From Ensifer adhaerens (lineage in GTDB: Bacteria; Pseudomonadota; Alphaproteobacteria; Rhizobiales; Rhizobiaceae): DNA of 64,000 nucleotides. Within the stretch, counting starts at the first letter, position 1; every line of letters starts with the position of its first letter. Position numbers and translations under genes: made by a program. Positions 46,036-57,100 of the stretch are shown piece after piece. The notes beneath the pieces were generated by a model. It was given only the letters and a program-made list of their open reading frames with translations, did no database searches and was not told where the DNA came from. The stretch spans positions 248,001 through 312,000 of the forward strand of contig NZ_LAZS01000014.1 in assembly GCF_002007205.1 (NCBI RefSeq), given 5' to 3'.

Positions 46036-46776
46036 TTAGGAAATCAGGCCGAGACGGAAGGCGATCGCCACAACGTGGTGGCGGTTCTTGGCCTTCAGCT
46101 TTTCCTGAATTCCGTTCATGTACCAGTCGACCGTGTGGCTCGATATGTCGAGCACCTTGCCGATGTCGTTGGAGGTCATGCCGTCGGCCAGATAGTTGAG
46201 CGCTTCCATTTCGCGCCGCGTCATCTGCACCTCGACGCGCGAACCGAGTTCGGCCGAAACTTCCGGGTCGGTCAGGTCGAGCAGCTTCCAGAACAGCCGC
46301 TTGGCAATCGAATCGAACAGGCTGATCTCGACCGGGCTCAGATCGACGACGCGACCACCGACCGTCAGGTTGCCGAGCAGGCCGCGCCGGCCGTGCACCG
46401 GGAAGATATAGCCATCGTAGAGGCCATGGTTGCGCGCCTCGATCATCATGCTTTCCATGCGCTTGCGATGCGGATCGGAGCGAAAGGCAAAAAGCGTGTC
46501 GCGCCAGCGGAAACCGCGCTGGGCGTGGCCGAGGTAGCGGATGGTCGGATCGATCACAACGAACTTCTTGCGGATGTAGATCTGCGGCCAGCCCTCGGGC
46601 CAGCGACCGGCAAGCAGCAGCCTCAGCGGATTGTCATGCGGCTTGGGCTGGCGCACGACGCCGTAGAAGTCGAAGCCACAGCGATCGAGCAGGCGCTCGA
46701 ACTCCGGGATGATTTCCTCGCGAGTCTTCATCTCCTCCAGAAGCGCGAGAAACTGTACGAGCAGCGTAATGTTCAT
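46036..46776 (-). CDS. expR: LuxR family quorum-sensing regulator ExpR
   Basis: The 246-residue protein has an N-terminal autoinducer-binding domain (about 15-165; with GRWPEGWPQIYIRKKFVVID and GFRWRDTLFAFRSDPHRKRM) and a LuxR HTH (QMTRREMEALNYLADGMTSN, DIGKVLDISSHTVDWYMNGI). Position between pyc and ndvA and the sequence match ExpR of S. meliloti, which with SinI-made long-chain AHLs controls exopolysaccharides and motility. In strain Rm1021 expR is interrupted by an insertion sequence; here the frame is full length and undisturbed. Confidence 0.88.
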   Translation of the reverse strand: MNITLLVQFLALLEEMKTREEIIPEFERLLDRCGFDFYGVVRQPKPHDNPLRLLLAGRWPEGWPQIYIRKKFVVIDPTIRYLGHAQRGFRWRDTLFAFRSDPHRKRMESMMIEARNHGLYDGYIFPVHGRRGLLGNLTVGGRVVDLSPVEISLFDSIAKRLFWKLLDLTDPEVSAELGSRVEVQMTRREMEALNYLADGMTSNDIGKVLDISSHTVDWYMNGIQEKLKAKNRHHVVAIAFRLGLIS

Positions 46777-47165
46777 GGATCACCTTCCAGGTCGATGCAT
46801 ATGGTCGCATTTCCGAATCCGGACATAAAGGCACCGTTCAGCGACCATTCATGTTGCACCCGCGATAATCCGTCATACCACGCCCGGTCTTATGCGAAAT
46901 ATGCAAGAAATCGGAGTTGGCACGACAGATAGCAGACTATGAATATTCTCGCCAAGCTCGCAGACGAGCGAAACGGGAAAACGAGTGGCTGTCCATGCGT
47001 CCGGCTACGGCTTCCCATTGCCGCCAAAGACCGTCTCAGCGCGGCCCCGAGGTTTTTGAGGCGCGAATGCTCTCATGCCCGCCACGGCAAACCTCGAGGA
47101 CGCGGGTGCATCTGCCGCAAAAGATCCGCGGCGCGTCAAATCCGGTACCCGGAAGGGGTGAGACA
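46777..47165. other. Intergenic region between expR and ndvA
   Basis: About 390 bp between divergent genes. The open frame of ndvA continues upstream to 46917 but encodes no conserved sequence there, so I read the region as promoters and leaders of expR and ndvA. No repeat or insertion-sequence remnant is visible. Confidence 0.5.
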
Positions 47166-48923
47166 GTGTCATTGTTCCAGGTGTATGCAAGAGCGCTCAG
47201 TTATCTTGCGGTCCACAAGTTCCGTGTCTCGGCGATCGTCCTCGCCAACGTCGTTCTGGCCGCCATCACGATCGCCGAGCCGATCCTGTTCGGGCGCATC
47301 ATCGACGCCATCTCGTCAAAGGGCGAAGTCACGCCGATGCTGCTCATGTGGGCAGGCCTTGGCGTCTTCAACACCGTCGCCTTCGTGCTCGTCGCCCGCG
47401 AGGCGGACCGGTTGGCCCACGGCCGCCGCGCCACGCTTCTGACGGAAGCCTTCGGCCGTATCGTTTCCATGCCGCTCGCATGGCACAGCCAGCGCGGCAC
47501 GTCCAACGCGCTGCACACGCTGCTGCGTGCCTGCGAAACCCTCTTCGGCCTCTGGCTCGAATTCATGCGCCAGCACCTGGCGACAGCTGTCGCGCTGATG
47601 CTGCTCATCCCGACCGCCTTTGCCATGGACGTGCGCCTGTCGCTGGTTCTCGTCGTGCTCGGCGCGGCCTATGTCATGATCAGCAAGGCGGTGATGAGCC
47701 GCACCAAGGAAGGCCAGGCTTCGGTCGAGAACCACTACCATACCGTCTTTTCCCACGTTTCCGACGCGATCAGCAACGTCTCGGTCGTACACAGCTACAA
47801 CCGCATCGAGGCTGAAACCCGCGAGCTGAAGAAGTTCACCGAGCGGCTGATCTCGGCGCAGTTCCCGGTGCTCGACTGGTGGGCGCTCGCAAGTGCCCTG
47901 AACCGCGTTGCCTCGACCATCTCGATGATGGCGATCCTCGTGATCGGTACCGTTCTGGTGCAGCGCGGCGAGCTCGGCGTCGGCGAAGTCATCGCCTTCA
48001 TCGGTTTTGCCAACCTGCTGATCGGCCGTCTCGACCAGATGAAGGCCTTCGTGACGCAGATCTTCGAAGCCCGCGCCAAGCTCGAGGACTTCTTCAACCT
48101 CGAAGACGCTGTCCGCGAACGCGACGAGCCGGCAGGCGCGACCGAACTGCCGCCGGCTGTCGGCGAAGTCGAGTTCCGCAATGTCTCCTTCGATTTTGCC
48201 AACACGAACCAGGGCGTGCACAACGTCTCGTTCACGGCCAAGGCCGGCCAGACGATCGCCATCGTCGGCCCGACCGGCGCCGGCAAGACGACGCTCGTCA
48301 ACCTGCTGCAGCGCGTCCACGATCCGCGTGACGGCCAGATCCTGATCGACGGCAACGATATCTCGAAGGTGACGCGCAAGTCGCTGCGCCGTTCGATCGC
48401 CACCGTCTTCCAGGATGCGGGCCTGATGAACCGTTCGATCTCGGACAATATCCGGCTCGGCCGTGATGACGCGACGATCGAAGAAGTCATGGCTGCCGCC
48501 GAAGCGGCTGCAGCCTGCGACTTCATCGAGGGCCGCACGACCGGTTACGATACGGTCGTCGGCGAGCGCGGCAACCGCCTGTCGGGCGGCGAGCGCCAGC
48601 GTGTGGCGATCGCCCGCGCCATCCTCAAGAACGCGCCGATCCTGGTGCTCGACGAGGCGACCAGCGCGCTCGACGTCGAAACCGAGGCTCGCGTCAAGGA
48701 TGCGATCGATGCGCTGCGCAAGAACCGCACCACCTTCATCATCGCCCACCGGCTGTCGACAGTGCGTGAGGCCGATCTGGTGATCTTCATGGATCAGGGC
48801 CGGGTCGTGGAGATGGGCGGCTTCAACGAGCTCAGCCAGAGCAACGGCCGCTTCGCTGCCCTCTTGCGCGCCAGCGGCATCCTGACGGACGAAGACGTCC
48901 GCATGAGCCACACGGCAGCATAG
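47166..48923 (+). CDS. ndvA: Cyclic beta-1,2-glucan export ABC transporter (ATPase/permease)
   Basis: The 585-residue protein equals NdvA/ChvA in length and start (MSLFQVYARALSYLAVHKFR). The first 310 residues are the six-helix transporter domain; the ATPase follows with Walker A VGPTGAGKTT (about 366-375), signature LSGGERQRVAI (about 472) and Walker B ILVLDEATSALD. It exports cyclic beta-1,2-glucan made by NdvB to the periplasm. The start is a GTG at 47166 after GGAAGGGGTGAG. The gene ends in a strong terminator. Confidence 0.97.
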   Translation: MSLFQVYARALSYLAVHKFRVSAIVLANVVLAAITIAEPILFGRIIDAISSKGEVTPMLLMWAGLGVFNTVAFVLVAREADRLAHGRRATLLTEAFGRIVSMPLAWHSQRGTSNALHTLLRACETLFGLWLEFMRQHLATAVALMLLIPTAFAMDVRLSLVLVVLGAAYVMISKAVMSRTKEGQASVENHYHTVFSHVSDAISNVSVVHSYNRIEAETRELKKFTERLISAQFPVLDWWALASALNRVASTISMMAILVIGTVLVQRGELGVGEVIAFIGFANLLIGRLDQMKAFVTQIFEARAKLEDFFNLEDAVRERDEPAGATELPPAVGEVEFRNVSFDFANTNQGVHNVSFTAKAGQTIAIVGPTGAGKTTLVNLLQRVHDPRDGQILIDGNDISKVTRKSLRRSIATVFQDAGLMNRSISDNIRLGRDDATIEEVMAAAEAAAACDFIEGRTTGYDTVVGERGNRLSGGERQRVAIARAILKNAPILVLDEATSALDVETEARVKDAIDALRKNRTTFIIAHRLSTVREADLVIFMDQGRVVEMGGFNELSQSNGRFAALLRASGILTDEDVRMSHTAA

Positions 48924-48958
48924 GCTGCGCGCTTGAAGCCAAGCCGCAGAAGATCAAG

Positions 48959-48991
48959 CCACCCGCCGTCAAACGCGGGTGGTTTTCTTTT
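48959..48991 (+). terminator. Rho-independent terminator of ndvA
   Basis: CCACCCGC (48959-48966), loop CGTCAAAC, GCGGGTGG (48975-48982), then TTTTCTTTT. Confidence 0.92.
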
Positions 48992-49082
48992 GGTCACCCT
49001 GCAGGGGCGCACCGAGAAGGCTTGCCATTCTGGTGATTGCTGGTAGTCCGGAATTCCGGCTTCAATTCCAAGGGAATCACCA

Positions 49083-49715
49083 ATGCCGGATATATCCACG
49101 ATCACAGTTTTCGCCGCAGCAAGCCTCGTGCTCACCGCCACGCCCGGCCCTGACATGCTGCTCATCGCGTCTCGTAGCGTAAGCCAGGGACGCGCAGCCG
49201 GCTTCCTCACCTATGCCGGCATCGCAGCCGGCACCTATTGCCACGCACTGGCCGCCGCACTCGGCCTCTCGCAGCTCTTCGTCACCGTTCCGATCGCCTA
49301 TGAGATCGTGCGCTGGGCCGGCTGCGCCTGTCTGCTTTACCTCGCCTGCAAGACCGTCCGCTCGCATGCATCGAGCGCGTCCCCGACATCGACACTCAAG
49401 CGGCTTTCGAGCCGGCGGGTTTTCGGCGAGGGGCTGATGACGAACCTGCTCAATCCGAAGATGGCACTCTTCGTGCTGGCGCTCTTTCCGCAGTTCGTGG
49501 ACCCGAATGGCGGGTCGATGCTCCTGCAGATGCTTCTGCTCGCGACCATCCTGAACGGGATCGGCTTGCTCGTGAACGGCTCGGTCATCCTCGCCGGCAG
49601 CCATCTGCGCGCAAGGCTCTCCGGTTTCCGGCGTTTCCCAAAGCTGCCGCAATACCTTCTCGCCGGCGTGTTCACGGGGCTCGCCTGCCGCCTGGCGCTT
49701 GGCGCCAGAAACTAG
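49083..49715 (+). CDS. LysE/RhtB family exporter
   Basis: The 210-residue membrane protein has LVLTATPGPDMLLIASRSVS (ATPGPD motif, about 16-35), FGEGLMTNLLNPKMALFVLA (second loop) and about six hydrophobic segments. The substrate is unknown. AAGGGAA precedes the ATG. It lies between ndvA and the opgC-like gene but is not obviously part of glucan metabolism; its stop is 24 nt from that of opgC, so they are convergent. Confidence 0.88.
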   Translation: MPDISTITVFAAASLVLTATPGPDMLLIASRSVSQGRAAGFLTYAGIAAGTYCHALAAALGLSQLFVTVPIAYEIVRWAGCACLLYLACKTVRSHASSASPTSTLKRLSSRRVFGEGLMTNLLNPKMALFVLALFPQFVDPNGGSMLLQMLLLATILNGIGLLVNGSVILAGSHLRARLSGFRRFPKLPQYLLAGVFTGLACRLALGARN

Positions 49716-49724
49716 ACATCCGAC

Positions 49725-49748
49725 AAAAGGCGGCGCTTCTACGCCGCC
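49725..49748 (-). terminator. Rho-independent terminator overlapping the end of the opgC-like gene
   Basis: On the minus strand GGCGGCG, loop TAGAAG, CGCCGCC, then TTTTGTC. The TAG stop codon of the opgC-like gene (49741-49739) lies in the loop, so the stem uses the last coding codons and the 3' region. Confidence 0.78.
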
Positions 49749-50857
49749 CTTAGCGGTTTGGCGGACGCGATACCGTGCAGCCATTCGAGATAATAGGCAT
49801 AGGCGAAATGCAGGCCGATGCCGGCGAGCACGAAGAGGCTGCCGAAGATCGGGTTTCTCCCGGTGACGAACAAGAGCACCTGGCCGGACATCGCCAGGAT
49901 CGTGCCGAAGATGAAGATCGGCAGCGAATGACGGCCGACGACAGCAAGCGGGTGATCGCTGTCGAGCTTGGCAAGGTTGCTGATCCGAGGCGTCACGGTG
50001 ATGATGTAGCCAAGCGCCAGCACATGCAGCAGTCGCGGCAGAGACAAAAAGGTCTTGTCGAAGCCGGTGAGCACCGCCGGAAGACCGAAGGAGAGGTCGA
50101 TGCTCCAGAAGGAAAAGAGCACCCAGACGGCGGAAACGGCAAGGTAACCACAGGACAGCACGATCAACCAGGGCCACCGCGGCACGGTTGCGCCGTTGCG
50201 CACATAGGTCATCATGACGACGCCGATGACGAACAGGAACTGCCAGGACCAGGGATTGAGAAACCAGTAGCCTTCGTCGAGGAAGTTCGACGGCACAAAC
50301 TTGAAGATGCCCGCGGCGAGCCAAAGCGCGGCGGAGAGCAACAGCAGCAGTTTCTTGCTGACGTCATTCAGCCAGAGGATGCCCGGTAGCAGCAGGAACA
50401 GCGCCGCGTACATCGACAGGATGTTGTTGTAGCCGAGCTGATGTCCGAGCAGCACCATGGCGACGATGCCCTGCTCCGTCTGCTCCACCATCGGGCGGAT
50501 GTTGATCTCGCCGATCAGGTCCTGCCGGCCGAAATAGATCGCGCCAGCCGCAAAGATCGCCAGCGTGACGATGCTGGTCATGATGTGGGCGACGTAGAGC
50601 GCCAGCGCCCGGCGCCAGATCTTCAGCGTCATGGCAAGCCGCCCGCGGGAGACGAACTTGCCGCCATAGGCGATCCCGACCGACAGGCCGGAGATCAACA
50701 CGAAGGCTTCGGCGGAATCGGAAAAGCCGAAGTTCTTGTGCGTCAGGTATTCGAGATATTGTCCGGGAACGTGATTGACGAAGATGGTCAGAAGACACAG
50801 CGCCCTGAACACATCAAGGCGTGTGTCGCGCTCCCTCGGAACCAATCGGGCGGACAT
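49739..50857 (-). CDS. OpgC-type membrane acyltransferase (probable glucan succinyltransferase)
   Basis: About 372 residues with 10 hydrophobic segments. The N-terminus RDTRLDVFRALCLLTIFVNH and SAEAFVLISGLSVGIAYGGK match OpgC proteins, which add succinyl groups to periplasmic glucans; the Brucella homologue Cgm succinylates cyclic beta-1,2-glucan. His in FVNHVPG is a candidate catalytic residue. Its place between ndvA and ndvB supports a role on the same glucan. The start is uncertain: ATG at 50857 (MSARLVPRERD) is preferred; ATG at 50893 or 51037 are in frame but add residues unlike the family. Confidence 0.86.
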   Translation of the reverse strand: MSARLVPRERDTRLDVFRALCLLTIFVNHVPGQYLEYLTHKNFGFSDSAEAFVLISGLSVGIAYGGKFVSRGRLAMTLKIWRRALALYVAHIMTSIVTLAIFAAGAIYFGRQDLIGEINIRPMVEQTEQGIVAMVLLGHQLGYNNILSMYAALFLLLPGILWLNDVSKKLLLLLSAALWLAAGIFKFVPSNFLDEGYWFLNPWSWQFLFVIGVVMMTYVRNGATVPRWPWLIVLSCGYLAVSAVWVLFSFWSIDLSFGLPAVLTGFDKTFLSLPRLLHVLALGYIITVTPRISNLAKLDSDHPLAVVGRHSLPIFIFGTILAMSGQVLLFVTGRNPIFGSLFVLAGIGLHFAYAYYLEWLHGIASAKPLRAA

Positions 50858-51090
50858 CGGCTCGACGCCACCCTGAAAAGTCTTTTGCAGCATGCGGTCC
50901 GTTTTCCAGGATTTGGCGCCCCTGCCCCATCCCTGTTGAAACGGGTACCGACGTCCCGCCTTTCGCGCGATGCCCGGCACCATGAAGGAGAGCGGGATGC
51001 CATCTGCAGGCGGTTTCCCGCCCTGCACCCCGCTCACGAGATCTAGGGCGCAACACTCGGCCGTCGAGGTCGCGCCGCCGGCACATCCGC

Positions 51091-51132
51091 AAAGAAAAAC
51101 CGGCCTTGCCCTTGCGGGAACAAAGCCGGTTT
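51091..51132 (-). terminator. Rho-independent terminator of ndvB
   Basis: On the minus strand AAACCGGC (51132-51125) pairs with GCCGGTTT (51104-51097) around a 20-nt loop that itself contains CCCGCAAGGG; TTCTTT follows. It lies 24 nt after the ndvB stop. Confidence 0.8.
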
Positions 51133-51155
51133 CATCCTGTCTTCAACGCCGGCCG

Positions 51156-54100
51156 TTACAGCAAAATGCCTTCATGCGCGTTTTTTGTGACACTATTGTT
51201 GACGCTGACGATCGGCTCGCCACTTTTCTTGTCGCGCTCGACCGAAATCTTGTGCCGCGCGCCGTTGAGCGTCACTTCGGCCGAGTAGCCGTTCCAGGCT
51301 GCCGGCAGCACCGGGCGGATGACCAGCCTGTCGCCCTGCCTGCGAATGCCGAGGATGCCCTCGACGCCGACACGGTAGAGCCAGCCGGCAGATCCCGTAT
51401 ACCAGGTCCAGCCGCCGCGCCCCGCCAGATCGCCTTCGCCATAGATATCGGCGGCAACGACATAGGGCTCGACGCGGTAGTGCTCCGCCGCCTCGCGGCT
51501 TCCCGCATGGGAAACCGGGTTCAGCATGTTGAACACGCGCCAGGCCTCTTCGGCCCTGCCCTGCTCGGCAAAGGCCAGCGCCACCCAGGTGGCCGCATGG
51601 GTATACTGCCCGCCGTTCTCGCGCACTCCCGGCGGATAGGCCTTGATGTAGCCCGGATCCTGCGACGTGCGTTCGAGCGGCGGCGTGAACAGCCGCACGA
51701 TGCGCTGGTCCGGATCGACGAGTTCGGCCATGACCGCATCCATCGCCTTCAGCGAGCGCTGCTCGTCGCCCTCGCCCGAAAGCACGCTCCAGGACTGGGC
51801 GATAGAATCGATCCGGCACTCCAGCGCCTCGCTCGTGCCAAGCGGCGTGCCGTCGTCGTAGTAGCCACGACGATAGTAGTCGCCATCCCATCCGGCGGTC
51901 GCAAGCGCCTTCTTGAGCGCATCGAGGTGCGCCTCCCAGCGGGTAACGCGCGCTTCATCCTTGCGCTCGCGAGCGTAAGGCAGGAAGCCGCGCAGCGTGC
52001 CGGCCAGGAACCAGCCGAGCCAGGTGCTCGTGCCCTTGCCTGCCTGGCCGACCCGGTTCATCCCGTCGTTCCAGTCACCACCGAGGAACAGCGGCAGGCC
52101 GTTGTCGCCGGTGCGCTTGATCGCGAGATCGAGCGCGCGGGCGCAATGCTCGTAGACATCGCCGATTTCCTCGGAGATCTCCGGCTTATAGAAGGCGTCG
52201 TGCTGGCCTTCTTCGAGCGCCGGCCCGGTAATGAAGGCAAGGCGCTCGGCAAGAAGATCCGTCGTACCGGTCACCGTGTTGTAGCGGGTCACAGCATGAG
52301 CGAGCCAGACGACGTCGTCCGAGATCATCGTGCGCACGCCGGCGCCCGTTCCGGGCAGCCACCAATGCTGCACGTCGCCTTCGACGAACTGGCGCGCCGC
52401 GCCGTTCAGGATCTGCGCGCGTGCCAGTTCCGGACGATGGATCAGGAACGCCAGCGTGTCCTGCAGCTGGTCGCGGAAACCAAAGGCGCCGCTCGCCTGG
52501 TAGAAGGCCGAGCGTGCCATGATGCGGCAACCGAGGCTCTGATAGGGCAGCCAGTTGTTGATCATGGCGTCAAAAGCCGGATCCGGCGTTTCCACTTTCA
52601 CGATATCGGTGAAATCGCGCCAGAACGACTTCTGCGCCTCGAGCACCGTATCGAACGCGGTTTGGCGCAATTCGCCGACGACGGCGCGAAGCTGCTCCTC
52701 GTTGTCGGCATCGCCGAGAATGAAGGTGACCTGGCGCGCGGCGCCGGGCTCGATCGTCAGATCGGTCGCGACGACCGCGCAAGGGTCGCCGTCGACATCG
52801 ACGGAGCCCGAGAGATCCGCCCCCGAAAGCACGGCCTGCGGCATCAGGATGCCACCGATCGCGCCCAGGAACTCCCGTCGGCTGGAAGTGTAGCCGGCCC
52901 CCTCGCCGCCATCCACGGTGAAGAAGGCGGAACGCCCGCCAAAGTCGATGCTGTACGGGTTGGTCGCGACCAGAGCCGCCGTCTCTTCGTCCCACTTCGA
53001 GAGAATGAAGGGAGCCGAGCGGGCGCGATTATTGCCAAGCACCCACTCGTTGTACCCGTAGAGCCTCAGCTGGCGCGCCGTCGCCCCGCGGTTGCGGATC
53101 GAAACGCGGACCAGCTTGGCCGGCAGGCTGCGATGGACCGTTTGGGTTGCCTCGATGTCGAGATCGTCCTGGCTGCTGCGGAAGGTCGAGTAACCGAGCC
53201 CGTGCGCCGTTTCGAAGACGACCGAACGGCGGCGCGAGAGCGCCGCATAGGGCGTCGACACCGTGCCGCTCGCCATGTCGCGGATGAAGATCGCCTCGCC
53301 CGGACGGTTGATGACCGTGTCGTTGGTCCAGGGTGTCAGCTGGTAGTCGCGCGAGTTGCGGCTCCAGGAATAGGCAGCACCTTCCGCCGAAATGTGGAAG
53401 CCGAAGCTGTCGTTGGAGATAACGTTGATCCAGGGCTGCGGCGTCGCTTCGCCGCCGCGCAGGCGCACGACATACTCCCGGCCGCCATCGGCAAAGCCGC
53501 CGAAGCCGTTCCAGAAGGAAAGACCGTCGCCCTTGATCTCCGCCGGATCGGCGTCCGCCGCCTCCTGCGGTGCCGCCAAGAGCGGCCCGACGAACTCGCT
53601 GCTCTTTTCGGAGCCCTTTACCGGCGCCGGCGAATAGAGCGAGTTGGCACGGGCGATCTGGTCGGAGATCGTGCCGTTGCGGGCGTGGAAGACCGCACGC
53701 GAGGCCGACAGCAGCGTCGACCACGTCTCGGCTTCCATCAGGTCGCGGCGGACCGAGAAGATGTGCTGGCGCGGGCCGTCCGAAAGGCCGCGCAGCCGCA
53801 GGTTCTCGCACATGGAATCGAGCGCGTGCTGCATGTCCTGGGCATAGGACGAGGCGCGCTCGTTGATGATCACGAGATCGGCGGTGATGCCGCGGGCACG
53901 GAGGTATTCCTGGGCGCGCAGCGCTTCACGGGCAATGCCGAGGTCACCGTCGTCGTTGATCCTGAGGCAGAAGATCGGGTAGTCGCCCGAAATCGCCAGC
54001 GGCCAGAGCTTCGACTGGGAATCGAGACCGGCCTGCACGGTCGCCGTATCGGCTCGCAGGTGCATGTCCGGATAGACGAGGTAACGGCCGAGCATCTGGA

Positions 54101-57100
54101 AGCTTGCGGCCTCCTGCGAGGTCACGCCGACATGGCGCATCTGCACCTGGCTGCGGGTCCAGGCGTGGATGAGCTCCTGGTTGAAGGTTTCCGGATGGCG
54201 GTAGCGGTCGATCGCACGATCGACCTCCTCGCGGCTCGGAGCGGCGATCGTCCAGAAGACGACGCTCACCTTCTTGCCGGCGGGCACGCGAACGACCCGG
54301 CGCAGCGACATGATCGGATCGAGCGTGTAACCGTCGGTGCCCGAAAGCACGGCATCCGTATCGAAGGCAGCGGCTTCCGCCAGCGTCCGGCCCGGGCCGA
54401 TGAAGCGGCGACGGTCGGTCTCGGCTTCCGTGTGGCGATCGCTGCCGGCATTGTCGGTGACGAGATGCGCCACTTCCATGTCCGGATCGCCGGAGCTGCG
54501 CTTGTTGCGGCTGACGCGAATGACATCGCCGCGACGGCTGATTTCCGTGCGCACGAACATCTTCGAGAAGGCCGGATGGGCACTGTCGGCCTCATCGGTC
54601 GAAAGCACCGGCTCGGCATAGGAGGTCACTTCGATGAAGCGGTCCTGGGTGCCGGTGTTGAGCAGGATGACCCGGCGCCCTTCGGCGTCGTGCTCGGTGG
54701 CGACGATGCATTCCACCTCGCTGATGAGGTCGCCGACGGTCTTGACGAATTCCGCCTTGTCGTCGCCGAAGCGGGTCAGCACCTTTTCGCCGGCAGCACG
54801 CCGCGGCTCCGAAGTCGCCGACCACCAGTCACCGGTGGTCGTGTCGCGCAGGAAGATGAAGGTACCGGTGCGGTCTTCGACCGGATCCGGCTTCCAGCGG
54901 GTGACCGACTGGCCGTTCCAGCGCGCATAACCCGCGCCGTTCGCCGTCAGCATCACCGAATAGTGGCCGTTGGAGAGGAACACGGTCTCGCGATCCTGCG
55001 AAAGCGGGTTCTCGATGATGCGGACTTCCGGCCGCAACAGGTCGTCCTGGCCCTTGCCAACCGATTCCGGCTCGCGCTTGGCATTCATGATCGGGATGTC
55101 GCGCGGCGCCTTTTCCTGCAGCAACAGCTCGGCAGCCTCGATCACCGGATCGGCGTGGAACCACTCGCGCAGGCGGCCATTGAAGACGACGTTGGCGACA
55201 GCCGCGATCGACATGCCATGGTGGTGCGCATAGTAGTTGCGAACGACGGCGCACTTTTGCCCTTCAGGCACGCGCGTCGGCGTGAAGTCGACGGCGTCAT
55301 GGTAGCCGTAGGCACCGAGCGCGCCGACCTCGCGAAGGCGTCCAAGATTAGCGAGCGCCGATTTCGGATCGTACATGCAGGCAAGGATCGAGGCGTAGGG
55401 CGCGATGACCGCGTTCTGGCCGAGGCCACGCTTGAGGCCGAGCGTCGGTACACCGAAGTTGGTGTACTGGTAGGTAAGCTCGTGGTCGCGCGCGTTGAAG
55501 GCGGCTTCCGAGATGCCCCAGGGCGTGCCGAGACGGCGGCCATGGTTGATCTGCTCCTTGACCACCAGATTGTTGGTCTGGTTGAGGATGCCGCCCTGCC
55601 GCTCCTGCATGACCAGCGGCGGCATCAGGTATTCGAACATCGAGCCGGACCAGGAGATCAGCGCGCCGCGCGCGCCGATCGGCACGATCGGCCGGCCGAG
55701 CTTGTACCAATGCTCGGTCGGAAGATCGCCCTTGGCGATGGCAAACAGGCTGGTGAGACGGGCTTCCGACGCCAGAAGGTCGTAGCAGGCCTCGTCGAGC
55801 TCGTTGGCGTTGACGCGGAAGCCGATCGACAGCAGGCGCCGCTCCGGACGGAACAGGAAGCCGAAATCCATCGAGAAGGCGATGTCGCGTGCCCGGTCCT
55901 TCATCACCAGCAGGCGCTGGCGCAGCGATTCGATTGCACCGAGATCGAAGACGCCATCGGCGATATGGGCTTCGCAGGTGGTGACGAGCGAGTTGGCCCA
56001 CTTCGTCACTTCGCTGCTTTGCGGCGTGCGCACCTCATGGTCGAGATTGACCGTGAGCTTGTGCATGTCGCGGGCGAGCACCGCGAGGTTGATCACCCGG
56101 ATGGACGCGAACTCGTGCTCGCGGATGACCGCCGCGAGCGCGTTCTGGAAGCCGACGATGCGCTCCTCGATCAGGCGGCGCAGCGGGCGCACCGTCTTGC
56201 GGTCGTCCGGCAGGTCGCGCAACACCTCCTGAAGGATCGCAACGACGTCGCCGATACCGGTGAGGCTGCCCTGAACATGCGCCGACGGCGCTTCCGCCCA
56301 GTCGCGACACATTGACGAGACGGCGATCAGATGACCGGCCAGATTGCCGCTGTCGACCGACGAAATGTAGCGCGGCTCCATCGTTTCGAGCGTATTCGTC
56401 CGGTACCAGTTGAACAGGTGGCCGCGATACTTCGGCATCCGGTCGATCGTGGCGATCGTCTGCTCCAGCCGGTTGATCGTCTCTTCGAAGCCGATCCAGC
56501 CGAAATCGCGCGCCGACATGACCGAGAGCAGGTAGACGCCGATATTGGTCGGCGACGTCCGCTCGGCGAGAACCGGCTGCGGCGTTTCCTGGAAGTTGTC
56601 CGGCGGCAGGAAGTGCTGCTCGGCGGTGACGAAGGTCTCGAAGTAGCGCCAGGTGCGGCGCGCGATCAGCCGCATTTCGTCGATCGCCTCGTCGGAGACG
56701 ACGAGCTGGTCTTCGGTTTCAGCCGACTGGCTGACGAACCAGGCGACGGCAGGCGACAGCGCCCAGAGCAGCGCGAAGGGAATGCCGATGAACGGCAGGC
56801 CGGTGTCGGAGATCGCCGCAAGTGCAAGCGAGATCGCCGACAGCGCCGGCGCGATCCACATGGCGCGGTAATAGTCACCGATGGTGCCGTGGCCAGCACT
56901 CTGCACCTGCGCGGCCGTGCGCCATTCCAGCATCAGCTTGCCGCTGACGAAGGTGCGGTAGAGCGAACGCACGATCGCGTCGCCCATCATCGCCGCATTA
57001 TGGGCGATGAAGACGATACGCAGCGCCACCTGCGCGTTGGCGGCGCGGACCTCGGTCAAGACCGCATGCAGGTGCGCTCGGGCAACGATGTCGTTGCGGC

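Noticed and set aside
42548-46039. A 1163-codon plus-strand frame opposite pyc
   Set aside because: It mirrors pyc on the other strand, with the same shadow composition and no domain.
46777-47165. Possible insertion-sequence remnant or N-terminal extension at expR-ndvA
   Set aside because: No terminal inverted repeats or target duplication are visible, and the upstream part of the ndvA frame lacks conserved sequence; the GTG at 47166 matches the known NdvA start.
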